Source: Selaginella moellendorffii | Lineage: Eukaryota > Streptophyta > Lycopodiopsida > Selaginellales > Selaginellaceae | Length of the DNA stretch: 64,000 bases | Reading direction: 5' to 3' | NCBI RefSeq assembly: GCF_000143415.4 | Contig: NW_003314284.1 | Span: forward strand, 62,001 to 126,000 | In this document: positions 1-9,672 of the stretch, one piece after another | How the letters are laid out: each line of letters starts with the position of its first letter | Position numbering within the stretch: the stretch's first letter is position 1 | Translations under genes and position numbers: made by a program | Notes under the pieces: generated by a model | Databases searched by the model: none | What the model saw: only the letters and a program-made list of their open reading frames with translations | What the model was told of the DNA's origin: nothing

Positions 1-49
1 GAGTAGAGCATGATCGCCGGAAGTAATAAAAGAGGAGTTGATATACATT

Positions 50-245
50 GCGACTCAGCCTCGTACAATACCACGCTGCTACTGACCTGAGCAGCATGCT
101 CTCATTGTAGAGCCGGCAGAACGAGGGGTAAATAAAGATTTCCTTGTTGGAGATCTGAGTTATGAGAGGTCTCTCTCTCTCTTTTCGTGGTTTAGTTCTA
201 AGTTTCGTTCTTCTGTAGACTATCGAGAATGCCATAAGAATGGAA
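50..245 (+). pseudogene. decayed fragment of panB (exons 2-3)
   Basis: This stretch aligns with the second exon, following intron and start of the third exon of the intact panB gene at 31973-32190. Shared words include ataccacgctgc, atgctc, attgta and tcgagaatgcc(a/g)taagaatg. Indels and substitutions have destroyed the frame; where panB reads on through its glycine-rich region, this copy has stops and a CT repeat. The splice acceptor position is still recognisable as tctgtag. No upstream panB exon is visible because the window begins here. It is a relic, not a gene. Confidence 0.8.
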
Positions 246-1309
246 GCTCGTATGCAGAAACAAGGATTCAAACACAGAGATGTTGTCCAATCAAATCAAA
301 GAAATTGTTTAATGAGCGATCTTGATCTGGAGGAGGGGGTTAATTATGGACCAAAGAGATGGCGGATGGACCATATCAGCAGCTACTCGCAGTTGGCAGC
401 GAAGTCATTACATGCTCGGGGACTGGACGCCAAGCAGGCGGTCTTCTGCTTAGATGCTATCTTCGTGGATGGGAAGACCGAGCAGCTGGAACTGTGCCAA
501 GTTTCCCCAGCTCGAAGGCTTCGATGATGCAGCTCTACGACCAAGAGAGGCTGCGTTGTGTTTGATTCGATGCTGTCGGGCCTCGTCGCGCTGGTGTGGC
601 GGATTTGGAAGCTCAACGGGCAGCCCCTCGCGCCACTCCGCTTCGTCATGGACGATTGAAGGTGGTGGTGGGAGAAAAACTTGTGCACAGTGGTAGCAAC
701 AGCATAATACTGTCGTGCCGGGTGAGTGATGTCGAGCGTCACTCGTCGGTACTCGAGGAATCTTTCTACGATGCGCTCGAGAACGTGGATGGGATTCGAC
801 GCAAGGAAACAGTGGCAGTGTTCTTGGCGCTGGAACTCTGTTCTATGATTTCAACTTATCTTGTTACAGGGATGATTTGCAAAGCTCGTCATCCTTTAGG
901 ACGACGACGTTATCAGGCTTGATATCACGAGAGCTCATGCAAACTTCGCAGCGAATTCCCCCGCCCTGTCGCCTCTATCTTGATGCTAAGAAGTCAGTGG
1001 AGTTCCAAACCCCGCAAGCCGAACAAAACGCAGGGCACGCTTATGTTTATGTCTCCACGGCTGCAAGAACTTGGCGGAGGGTATGAAGAGTTGGATGATT
1101 GGATGTGACTTTCACGTACCTGACTACCAAGTTGGCTTCATTAAAGAAGTTGGTCAATGCGGCTTGGGTGCCTCAAAGAACGTGTCTTGGCTTGGCTAGA
1201 AGATCTAGACAGTGAAACTGAAGAGTAATATATAATGCATTTTTATTGATTTTTTCATTTAAAAATAAATATTTCCCATTTTCTTCTCTTTCCAGGCAAT
1301 GAGAATGCT
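246..1309. other. intergenic stretch without a supported gene
   Basis: About 1 kb between the panB relic and the 3' end of the first epoxide hydrolase. Short open frames overlap on both strands around 240-920 with no recognisable domain, no consistent splice structure and no single dominant frame. The segment around 570-660 has a short coding-like bias (a Leu/Val/Trp-rich frame) but stops soon. The last 120 bases are AT-rich. It may hold decayed gene pieces; nothing can be named. Confidence 0.5.
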
Positions 1310-2492
1310 TTACTCTTTGAAGAAGCGTATGAGCAACGAGTTCACTTCCTTAGGTGAGTCTTCCTCCACAAAATGGCCACCGGGAACAATAGCAACGTCG
1401 ACGAGGTTGGGGACGTCTCGCTTCATTCCACCGCCGGTCACGTACTCGTCCAGCCCCGGGAACTTGCGCACATAGTCATCTTTGCCGGTGATGTAGAGGC
1501 AGCGGCTCGTCACTGGCATGCTGATCCAGGGAGCCATGAGCTCAAACTTCCTGCGCCAAAAATCCAACAAACTCGATCCAGCAAAGGGATAGATTTCCTA
1601 GTTGCAAACCTCATGCGGTCGCGATACGTGAAGCGCAGCGGGCACTCGAAGCCGGACTTGTCGTAGAGCTCGGACTGGACTTTGATGAACTCTTCGGTGA
1701 GCCAGCTCGGGATGGGGTCCGAGGTGGTGACCAAGTCCATGATCTCCTCGTCGGGCCCGGCGATCTGGAGCTCGGACCGGCAAAAGAGTGTGTAGATGTT
1801 CTTGAGCACGGTGGCCGTGTCAAATCGAGCGAAGTCTTTCTCGGCTCTCCCAGGTACCTGGAAAGAATTTTCTAGAGCTGTGAACAAAAGTGATTCACAG
1901 ACGTACACCAAAGCGATTCACGTAGAATCCTTCTTCCTGGGGAAATCCAAAAGTTGGAGCTCCTCCGGCTCGCACGAAAGGACCTCCAAGCGAAGCATAA
2001 GCTCTCACGAGATCCGGCCTCATGCGACACAAGTTCCATCCTGTGGATGTTCCAATGTCATGACCCACGACGAACACCTGCGATCGAGGGAGGATTTGGA
2101 AAACTAGGAGGCTAGAAAATCATCACGTACCGGGTCTCCTCCGAGAGCATAGATGAGACCCACGATATCTCCCACGAGATCCAGAGGCGTGAGCTTGAAG
2201 TTGCCGGATGAATCCCTGGGACACTCGGTACCAAAGCCTCGCAAGTCTGGAGCAACGGCGTGGAAACCAGCGTCCGCCAGCGCCTTGAGTTGGAACCTCC
2301 ATGTATACCACGTCTCGGGGAACCCATGGAGCAGCACCACAGTCGGCCCTCCTGGTCGATCATCGTCGCAAAATCATCTTTTTTTCCTTCATTCTTCTGC
2401 GTTTTTGTCATTGCCTTACCTGATCCCATCTCTGCTATATGCATCTTGATGCCATTTGTGTCGATCAAGCGATGCGCTGCCCCTTCCGCCAT
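1310..2492 (-). CDS. soluble epoxide hydrolase-like alpha/beta hydrolase, copy 1
   Basis: Five exons on the minus strand: 2420-2492, 2131-2351, 1907-2077, 1610-1857 and 1310-1550, giving 317 residues with phase kept at each junction. The HGFPETWYTW segment (HGxP oxyanion motif), a nucleophile Asp about residue 105 in GHDIGT, and the C-terminal GGHFVEED catalytic His define the plant soluble epoxide hydrolase family, which opens epoxides of fatty acids and other substrates by an ester intermediate. The usual Trp after the nucleophile (GHDWGA) is Ile here. The gene is a close relative of the one at 30433-31595; exons 1, 4 and 5 have identical lengths, exon 2 lacks one codon and exon 3 has six more. 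A methionine six codons upstream was not used because the second copy starts at MAEG. Confidence 0.88.
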
Positions 2493-2696
2493 AGCCCGTG
2501 AAGAATGCAAGAATTCTTTGCTCTAAGATTCCTCTCCAAGTCAAAACAAGATCTTATAAAAAACCGGCCATGACCAACTTACATTCAAACTCTGGAACAA
2601 AGGAACAATCCTTTCTTTTCTATGTCCAGATAGTACCACTGGTTCTTCTTGGTTCTTGGTTTTGTTGTTTCTGGTTTCTATGGAACTTTCCAGTTT

Positions 2697-4298
2697 ATGG
2701 ACTCCTGCTCTTCCATCCAGGCCTTTGCGGGATTCATACGTTCTTGCCGAAACTCCAGCGATCTTGACGAGATAAGAGCCAGACTGAGTCGCAGTGGGCA
2801 CTGCCGCGATCGCTACCTCGCCAATCTCATCATCCAAAAGTATGGAGATTGTGGGAACCTGCGAGGCGCTTCCGGGATCTTCGATGGCTTGGAAAAACCC
2901 AATCAATTCTCGTGGAACATCTTGCTGGGAGCGTATGTGGCTAATCAAGATATTCACGCGGCGAAAGCGGTGTTTGAGACGATGCCCAAGAGGGATACGG
3001 TCTCGTGGAATACGATGCTCTCAGCGTATGCCCAAAGCGGGTATATGGATCAGGCCAAGAACGTGTTTGATTTGATGACTGAGAGAGACCTCTTCTCGTG
3101 GAACATCATTATCAAGGGGTTTGTGGATATCGGAAAGATTGAGCTTGCGAAGAGCATCTTTGCGGAAATGCCAGACCGGGATGCAATCTCGTGGAACACA
3201 CTTCTTGCAGCACTTGCCCGTGGAGGGCATTTTGAAGAAGCAAAACTCTGCTTTGAAGGGATGCCTCAGCAAGACGTGTTTGCAAGAAACACAATGATCA
3301 TATTATTTGTAAGGGAAGACAATCTCTCGCAAGCAAAGCACCTATTTGACCAAATGCCGTACAGGAACCTTGTGTCGTGGGCCGGGCTTTTACACGCATA
3401 TGCCTATAACGGGCATCTGGACGATGCGACGCGGTGTTTTGAGAATATGCCCGAGAGGAGTATCGTTTCCTGTACGGTGATGATCCAGGCGTACGGGAAT
3501 AAGGGGCTACTCGAGCACGCTAAAGTGATCTTTGATGGTATGCCGGAGCTGGACGCTGTGTCGTGCACCGCGATGCTGGGCGCGTTTGCGGAGAAATCTC
3601 TTGTCACCGACGCCTTGCAGATCTTTCATTCCATCCGCGATTCGCCAGTCGCGTCTTGGAACGCGATTGTTACCACGCTTGCCCGGGATGGGCAACTGGG
3701 TGTCGCGAAGGATGTGTTTGATTCCATCCCCGCCCCGGACGTGATCTCCTGGACGAGCCTCGCGGATGGATTCGCAAAGAATGGCGAGATCTCGCGAGCG
3801 AAGGAGCTCTTTGATCGGATGCCCGAGAGAAACAGCGTGTCCTGGAACGCGATGCTTGATGGATTCGCCTCGAATGGGCGATTCGGGGAGTCTGTGGAGC
3901 TCCTCTGGGCGATGAGTGCCGAGGGATTCATCGTGGATGAGGGATCTTTCACGAGCATCCTCAGTGCGTGCGCGAGATCCGGAAGCGTCGAGAGGACCTG
4001 CCAGTGGCTGCGCTCGATGGGCAGCGATTACGCCCTGGCGGCTCGAGTGGAGCACTACAGTGCCGTGATCGATGCGCTCGGGAAGAGTGGGGCAGGATTG
4101 AAGCTAGCCGAGGAAATGCTGCTTGCAAATCCTCTCGCGATCGATATCGATGTCGTGGCGTGGAGATCGCTGCTGGGATCGTCCGTGGCGCACCGCAGTG
4201 GATCGATTGGGGCTCGAGCGGGGAACAAGGCGGTGTCCCTGGAGCCCGCGAATGGCGCGGCCTATGTTCTAGGCTCTTGTCTAGCGTCCATTGAATAG
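2697..4298 (+). CDS. pentatricopeptide repeat (PPR) protein, PLS/E type
   Basis: One uninterrupted exon encoding about 533 residues from the ATG at 2697; the frame is open further upstream but has no ATG there. Nearly the whole protein is a run of about 31-residue PPR units, each with the SWNxMLxAYA(x)xG and AKxVFDxMPxRD consensus. The C-terminus is a degenerate E-type extension ending in VLGSCLASIE; there is no DYW deaminase domain. Proteins of this class bind organellar RNA, one base per repeat, and in plants usually select C-to-U editing sites. With no DYW domain it would need a partner to edit. No clear transit peptide was identified. It lies about 200 bp from the head of the minus-strand epoxide hydrolase, so the two are divergent. 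Confidence 0.9.
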   Translation: MDSCSSIQAFAGFIRSCRNSSDLDEIRARLSRSGHCRDRYLANLIIQKYGDCGNLRGASGIFDGLEKPNQFSWNILLGAYVANQDIHAAKAVFETMPKRDTVSWNTMLSAYAQSGYMDQAKNVFDLMTERDLFSWNIIIKGFVDIGKIELAKSIFAEMPDRDAISWNTLLAALARGGHFEEAKLCFEGMPQQDVFARNTMIILFVREDNLSQAKHLFDQMPYRNLVSWAGLLHAYAYNGHLDDATRCFENMPERSIVSCTVMIQAYGNKGLLEHAKVIFDGMPELDAVSCTAMLGAFAEKSLVTDALQIFHSIRDSPVASWNAIVTTLARDGQLGVAKDVFDSIPAPDVISWTSLADGFAKNGEISRAKELFDRMPERNSVSWNAMLDGFASNGRFGESVELLWAMSAEGFIVDEGSFTSILSACARSGSVERTCQWLRSMGSDYALAARVEHYSAVIDALGKSGAGLKLAEEMLLANPLAIDIDVVAWRSLLGSSVAHRSGSIGARAGNKAVSLEPANGAAYVLGSCLASIE

Positions 4299-4343
4299 AT
4301 TTTTTCCCGCGAGGAATTTCCCGCGCTACCTGGTCTTTACTCC

Positions 4344-4359
4344 ATTTTAGGGTTCTTGG
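4344..4359 (+). promoter_or_regulatory. telo-box-like 5' leader motif of RAD5A
   Basis: The sequence attttagggttcttgg lies about 110 bases before the ATG. Near-identical sense-strand motifs sit just before the start codons of at least seven other genes here (see findings). TTTAGGG is the telo-box known from promoters of plant growth-related genes. The function in this position is inferred. Confidence 0.45.
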
Positions 4360-4469
4360 AGGGGATTTGTAGGTTATCTATTGCCCGCGCGATCGCTGCG
4401 GTCGCCCGGGAGACGGCGCTGGGGTAGCCTTGATCGGCATTCTTGGAGTTCTTGGAGCTGGACAAGGTA

Positions 4470-7400
4470 ATGGGAATTTCTGGGCCTTCTCCGCCGGCAA
4501 GTCGCATTGACAACGAAAGTTTTCGCGCTCTCCGGGATGTCCTTGGCAGCGATGTGTGCGACATGGATCTCGTTCACGCGCTACACTTGTCGAGGAACGA
4601 TCTCCAAATGGCCGCGCACATTGTGCTTGAGACTCCGGGTTTTAGAAATAGGAAGAAGCAGGGTGCGGTTTCTTCGACAAACAGTGCCAAGGCGAGGAGC
4701 CCCAGCGTTGGGAAATCGTCGATGACAGGGAGCTCTACCGTGACAACGAACTCTGCGGCAAAACCTTCCAGTGGATCGCCAAGAACTCCCGCAAAAGCTG
4801 AGGCTGGTAGGACAACAATGAGTGCCGAGGTGAGCACTGATAGCGGAACAGGAAACTTAGATGATTCGGGAGTAGAAAATGGAGGCAACGAAGTAGATAG
4901 TGAAGCCAACGATGGTAAGGTTGGAGGAGGGACCAAAAAGAGAAAGGCTGAAGGAGCAAAGAATGCCGAGGTGAAGGAAACAGATGCCAAGGCGGTCGAG
5001 AGCTCCGGTGAGGCTGCCAGGGGAGATGGCGAGTCTGTTTCTAGCGCCTTAGCAGGGCTTTCGATCGGAGATTGTCCCTTGGATTCCCGAAAGCTCGCGA
5101 TAAAGCTAGATACTGTGGACGCTGGTTGTGATTCCGTGAGAGCTGAAGCTTCGGATTTTTCGGTGAAGATCGAAGCTCGTTGTGATGTAGATGGCTCGGT
5201 GAAGATGGAGACTGGTTTCGATTCTGCGAAAGTCGAAGCTTCAAATGGCTCAGTGAAGATGGAGAGTGGTTTGGATTCTGCGAAAGTCGAAGCTCCAAAT
5301 GGCTCAGTAAAGATGGAGAGTGGTTTGGATTCTGTGAAAGTCGAAGCTCCAAATGTCTCGCTGAAGATGGAACCGGGTTCTGTGAAAGTCGAAACTCCAG
5401 AAGATGGTAAAGCTGCCTATTCATCTGGAGCTAAGGTTGCTCCATTAACCTCTCCATTAGCCAGTTGTACAGAAAAGCACTCGGTTGTTTTAGATGCAGA
5501 GAGGTGGTGGCTCCTCGAAGAGACAGAAGTCGCTGGTTACTCGACTTCCAGAGGATCCCGAATTGGTGCTGGTGATTTCGTGTCCTTCAACTTTCCCAAG
5601 CCTGTAGCTGAAAGTAAGAAGAAGTCCTTCGAACACAAGAAGCCTTGGGCTCGGCAGAAAGCAAGCTCCGACATTGTAAGGTTCTCAACAAAAACTTCAG
5701 GAGAGGTACGTTTCACTCGTTATTTATTTTGATTCTAACTATTTGCACACAGATAGGACGGCTTCCAGCTGACTGGGCCAAGTGTCTAATACCTTTGGTT
5801 CGCTCGAATAAAATAAACATACTGGGGAGGTGCAAAATGGCACCAGAGGCACTCTCTCTTATGAGCAGCATAGTTCTCGATTTGAGGTAAAATGTTCTTA
5901 ATTTCCTGGAGAAGTTTGTGTATACCTACATGATGTGTTTGCAGAGTTTACATCAATAAGTCGTTATTTGTGAAATACAAGAGAACAGTATCGATTGAAG
6001 AGACAACTTTTCGCCCTCTTCCGTCGTTGATGGAGCTTTTAAAGATGACTCCTCTTAGAAAGGTACAACATCGTGTTGTTTTGGCCTTTGTTTATAACAT
6101 AGTTGCTGTCCAGGCCCAGTTTACGCCAGAAGATTTAAATGTCTACACTTGTCGACGTCCAGAGGTAGTTTTAAGCCTGATCATGTGTGAGACAATCTGC
6201 GACTTTTTTTTTAAACAGGAAGGGCCACCTTCAAAGCGTTCAAAAGTCGAGCAGAAGGATACTGAAGATATGCCCGATTCGGAGGTCGATCATGTGGTTG
6301 GCACCAGTGACAGTCGCGAACTGAAGGTACGCATATGTTTATTGTCATATTTTCCATGACTCAACATTCGACACACCAGGAAATGGAGGAACCTGAAGGT
6401 CTAGAATGCAAGCTGAGGCCTTACCAAAAGCAAGCTTTGTTTTGGATGTCTCAACTGGAAGATGGTGTCACTCAGGGAGACGCTGCTAAAGCTCTTCATC
6501 CTTGCTGGTCTGAATACCGTATTGCGGATAGGTATGATTCAACTTCGTGTCATGCTGGTTAGTCATCCCTTTTGCAGACGAGCCTCTTCTTTTTACGTGA
6601 ATTCTTTTTCTGGCGAGGCAACACTGGACTTTCCTAGCGCACTCCAGGCTTCAAGAGGAGGGGTATTTTGCTCGTCAAATCTGCTAATCGGTATCTTATG
6701 TTTCTATCAAATCAGATTCTCGCTGATGCTATGGGGCTTGGTAAAACGGTCATGACAATATCTCTTTTGCTCTGCAATCGCCGCAAAGGATGTAATACCT
6801 CTCAGGTGCAGCCAACAGTGGGAAAAACGAAGTCCTTTAAAAGTTCAAGTGTTCCAAAGGAGGGTGGCACTCTTATAATCTGTCCCATGACTTTGCTTAG
6901 TCAATGGCGGGTACGTGTTTTTTCATTGATGTGTATTTGAATTTTTTAAACCTGTGCTTGCAGTCAGAGCTTGAAACGCACGTATCTTCTGGCACTTTCT
7001 CTGTTTATGCTTATTATGGACCTGATAGATCAAGAGATTCCAAAACTCTCTCTAAGTACGATGTTGTCCTGACTACCTATGGCGTTGTTCAGTCGGAATG
7101 CAACAATGTAAGTTAGTAATTCAAAGCAGAATTTCTCACTCACGGTGTTTTGTAGAGCGGAGACGACGGACCAATCCATAACGTGAATTGGTTTAGAGTT
7201 GTATTAGACGAGGCTCATTCTATCAAGGCAAATAAGTCTCGCGTTGCTCAGGCTGTTTTCAAGCTTGTGGCAGACCGCAGATTGTGCCTGACTGGGACTC
7301 CTGTGCAAGTAAGAACCTTTTCTATATGTTTTAGCTAACTAGCATTTTTTTTCTAATGCAGAACAAGCTCGAGGATATGTACAGTCTTTTCCATTTTCTC

Positions 7401-9122
7401 CGGGTTGAACCGTGGTGCAACTGGGGATGGTATCAGCCCTTCACAGTTTCTATAATGTTTCTGAAACATGTCATCTTTTCAGGTGGTATAAGCTAATTCA
7501 GAAGCCTTACGAAGAGGGGGATGAGCGCGGATTGAAACTTCTGCAGGCTATTTTGAAGCCTTTAATGCTTCGGAGAACAAAAGATTCAACTGACAAAGAA
7601 GGAAGGTAGACATTTTGTTTTCCCACCGTGCATTGTCTTGTATTCACTCATGAGTTGAATTCACAGGCCAATTCTTGTGCTCCCACCAGCTCAATGTGAA
7701 GTTATTGAATGCAACCTATCCGAGTCTGAGCGTGATTTTTATGATGCCCTTTACCACAGATCCAAGGCAGGAAGAAAAACTCATCTATTTTTCTTTCATT
7801 GCTGAACACCTTTTTCTTTATGTGATCAGGTAAAATTCGATCAGTTCGTTCAAGAAGGTAAAGTTCTTCATAACTATGCGTCAATACTCGAACTCCTACT
7901 TCGATTACGGCAAGCTTGTGATCATCCTTTTCTTGTTCTGAGGTAGAAAATGCGTCGTCTTCTGTACACACTTTCTGAAGTTTTCTTCGTTGCGCAGCCG
8001 TGGCGACACTGAAGACTACGCGGACCTTGGAAAGTTGGCTAGACGTTTCTTGGACAAGAACTCCTCCCAGGTCCCTTCGACGGCTTATGTGAAAGAAGTG
8101 GTTGATGATATTCGTAAAGGGGACACTGCTGAATGTCCAATTTGCTTGGAAATGCCAGAGGACGCAGTTCTTACACCATGTGCTCACCAAATGTGCCGTG
8201 AGTGCCTATTTAATAGCTGGCGTACTAGCGCCGGAGGTCCCTGTCCAATATGCAGGTAAGTTTTTTCTTTCTTTTCGCAAGCTCTCCTTCTTTATCCATG
8301 GCTGTCATGCAGGCGTTCTTGTACTAAACAGGAACTTATAACTGTACCTACGAGTAACCGGTTCCGAGTAAATGTCGAGGAACAGTGGAAGGAGTCGTCC
8401 AAAGTCGAGGCCCTTCTGCAGCAGCTGGAAACGTTGCGTGAGTCGAAAAGCGTTGTTTTTAGTCAGTGGACAGCGTTTCTCGACTTGCTAGAGATACCAT
8501 TGAAACGGTACGAGCCCGTGGTCGTCTTTCCTTTGGAGCTTTCGCTTTGTTCGTGTTTCTAACAATGCACTTCCAGGAAGAACTTCCGTTTTGTCCGCTT
8601 GGACGGAACATTGTCGCAGCATAAGCGAGAACAAGTGCTGAAAGACTTCAGCAATATTCCAGACGTGGCCGTAAGCTTTTCATTGCTCGCCTCTCGACAC
8701 ACGGACTGACTCTACTCTCGACAGGTCATGCTCATTTCTCTCAAGGCAGGAGGCGTGGGACTCAACCTGACGGCCGCATCGAACGCTTTTCTCATGGTTC
8801 GCTATAGTTTCGTTTTGCCATCGTCAGAATTGACACTCCGCCTTCCAGGATCCTTGGTGGAATCCTGCCGTGGAAGAACAAGCCATAATGAGAATCCACC
8901 GTATCGGCCAGACTCAAAACGTATCGATCAAGCGATTCATCGTCAAAGTAAGTTTCCATTTCCTCCTGAAACGCTTGAAATTCTTAGGGAGTTTCACAGG
9001 ACTCGGTGGAGGAGAGAATGCAACAAGTCCAAGCGAGGAAGCAGCGATTGATCGCCGGAGCTCTTACAGACGAAGAGGTGCGAAGCGCTCGAATCGAGGA
9101 GCTCAAGATGCTATTTAGATGA
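4470..9122 (+). CDS. RAD5A: RAD5A-type SNF2 helicase / RING E3 ligase (HLTF-like)
   Basis: Twenty exons: 4470-5705, 5753-5886, 5945-6062, 6114-6164, 6219-6326, 6380-6531, 6578-6662, 6716-6910, 6964-7107, 7156-7308, 7362-7429, 7483-7605, 7667-7766, 7830-7942, 7998-8255, 8313-8507, 8577-8670, 8725-8796, 8849-8947, 9000-9122; 1206 residues, all phases consistent. Order: N-terminal UBA-like start (MGISGP...), acidic linker with an 18-residue tandem repeat, HIRAN region beginning [12 protein letters not shown], Walker [10 protein letters not shown] (about 631-639), DEAH box (759-762), C3HC4 RING (about 973-1012), and a helicase C domain ending with HRIGQTQ. This family polyubiquitinates PCNA and remodels stalled forks in error-free damage tolerance, in the nucleus. 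The intron after 7766 has a GC donor. The ATG at 4470 is the first in frame and gives the MG start typical of plant RAD5A. Confidence 0.95.
5200..5400 (+). repeat. 54-bp tandem repeat inside RAD5A exon 1
   Basis: About three and a half in-frame copies of an 18-residue unit of the form [18 protein letters not shown], with 54-bp period and few differences between the middle copies. It lies in the low-complexity linker before the HIRAN region, so length changes would be tolerated. Confidence 0.85.
7767..7829 (+). other. GC-AG intron of RAD5A
   Basis: After ...CACAGATCCAAG the intron begins gcagga and ends gtgatcag. No usable GT is available, reading through hits a stop, and the two flanking exons join in phase with conserved SNF2 sequence. 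GC donors are a known minor class of U2 introns. Confidence 0.75.
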
Positions 9123-9672
9123 GAAGAAAGAACACAAGAGGAAGTCTGCGCATTGTTTAACTTACCAAAGTTTTGTTAATATACATAGAAATGGGAATAT
9201 CATAGCATAGCGTGGCATATTCTTCGGATAGTTCAATGAATGAATGTGTCATAGGCTATGGATATAGGTGCTTTGGCTAGGGTACAAGCATTTCTAGGTT
9301 TCTTCGCGGCTATGGCGGACAGGGGAGGAGCAGGCAATAGCGTCGCAAGCACGTTTTATTCCGGCAGCGCCGGCGATGAGCCAGGTATGCATGCTAGAAT
9401 CGCCTCGAGAAGCAGCAGCAGCGCCAGCGCCGGCGCCGCGCCGCGATTTCGCTGGCCTAGAGCCGGAGTAGCCGATCTAGATTCATGCAAGCATAGGATC
9501 TCTCGGAAATTGAGCTGAACGCTGAGGCTTTGCAGGCGATCGTGTGGATTTCTCTCATCTCCGCGGCCGGGGCAGCTAGAAAATAGGGGCGCATTCGAGA
9601 GTTTCGGGATTTCTGGGGCGATCAGTCATGTAGCGGGCGGTGATTCTCTGACTGGGAGCGTGGAAGTCAGCC
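9123..9672 (+). promoter_or_regulatory. RAD5A 3' end and URT1 leader region
   Basis: The first 100 bases are AT-rich and probably the RAD5A 3' UTR. From 9240 the sequence turns GC-rich. A short frame starts at the ATG 9312 and runs to a good splice donor at 9385 (ccag/gtatgc); joining it to the acceptor near 9534 soon gives a stop. This fits a spliced 5' leader with an upstream ORF for the following URT1-like gene, but transcript data would be needed to prove it. Confidence 0.35.

Noticed and set aside
596-922. Plus-strand open frame near the left end
   Set aside because: Overlaps several equally long frames, no domain, no splice logic; left as unassigned.
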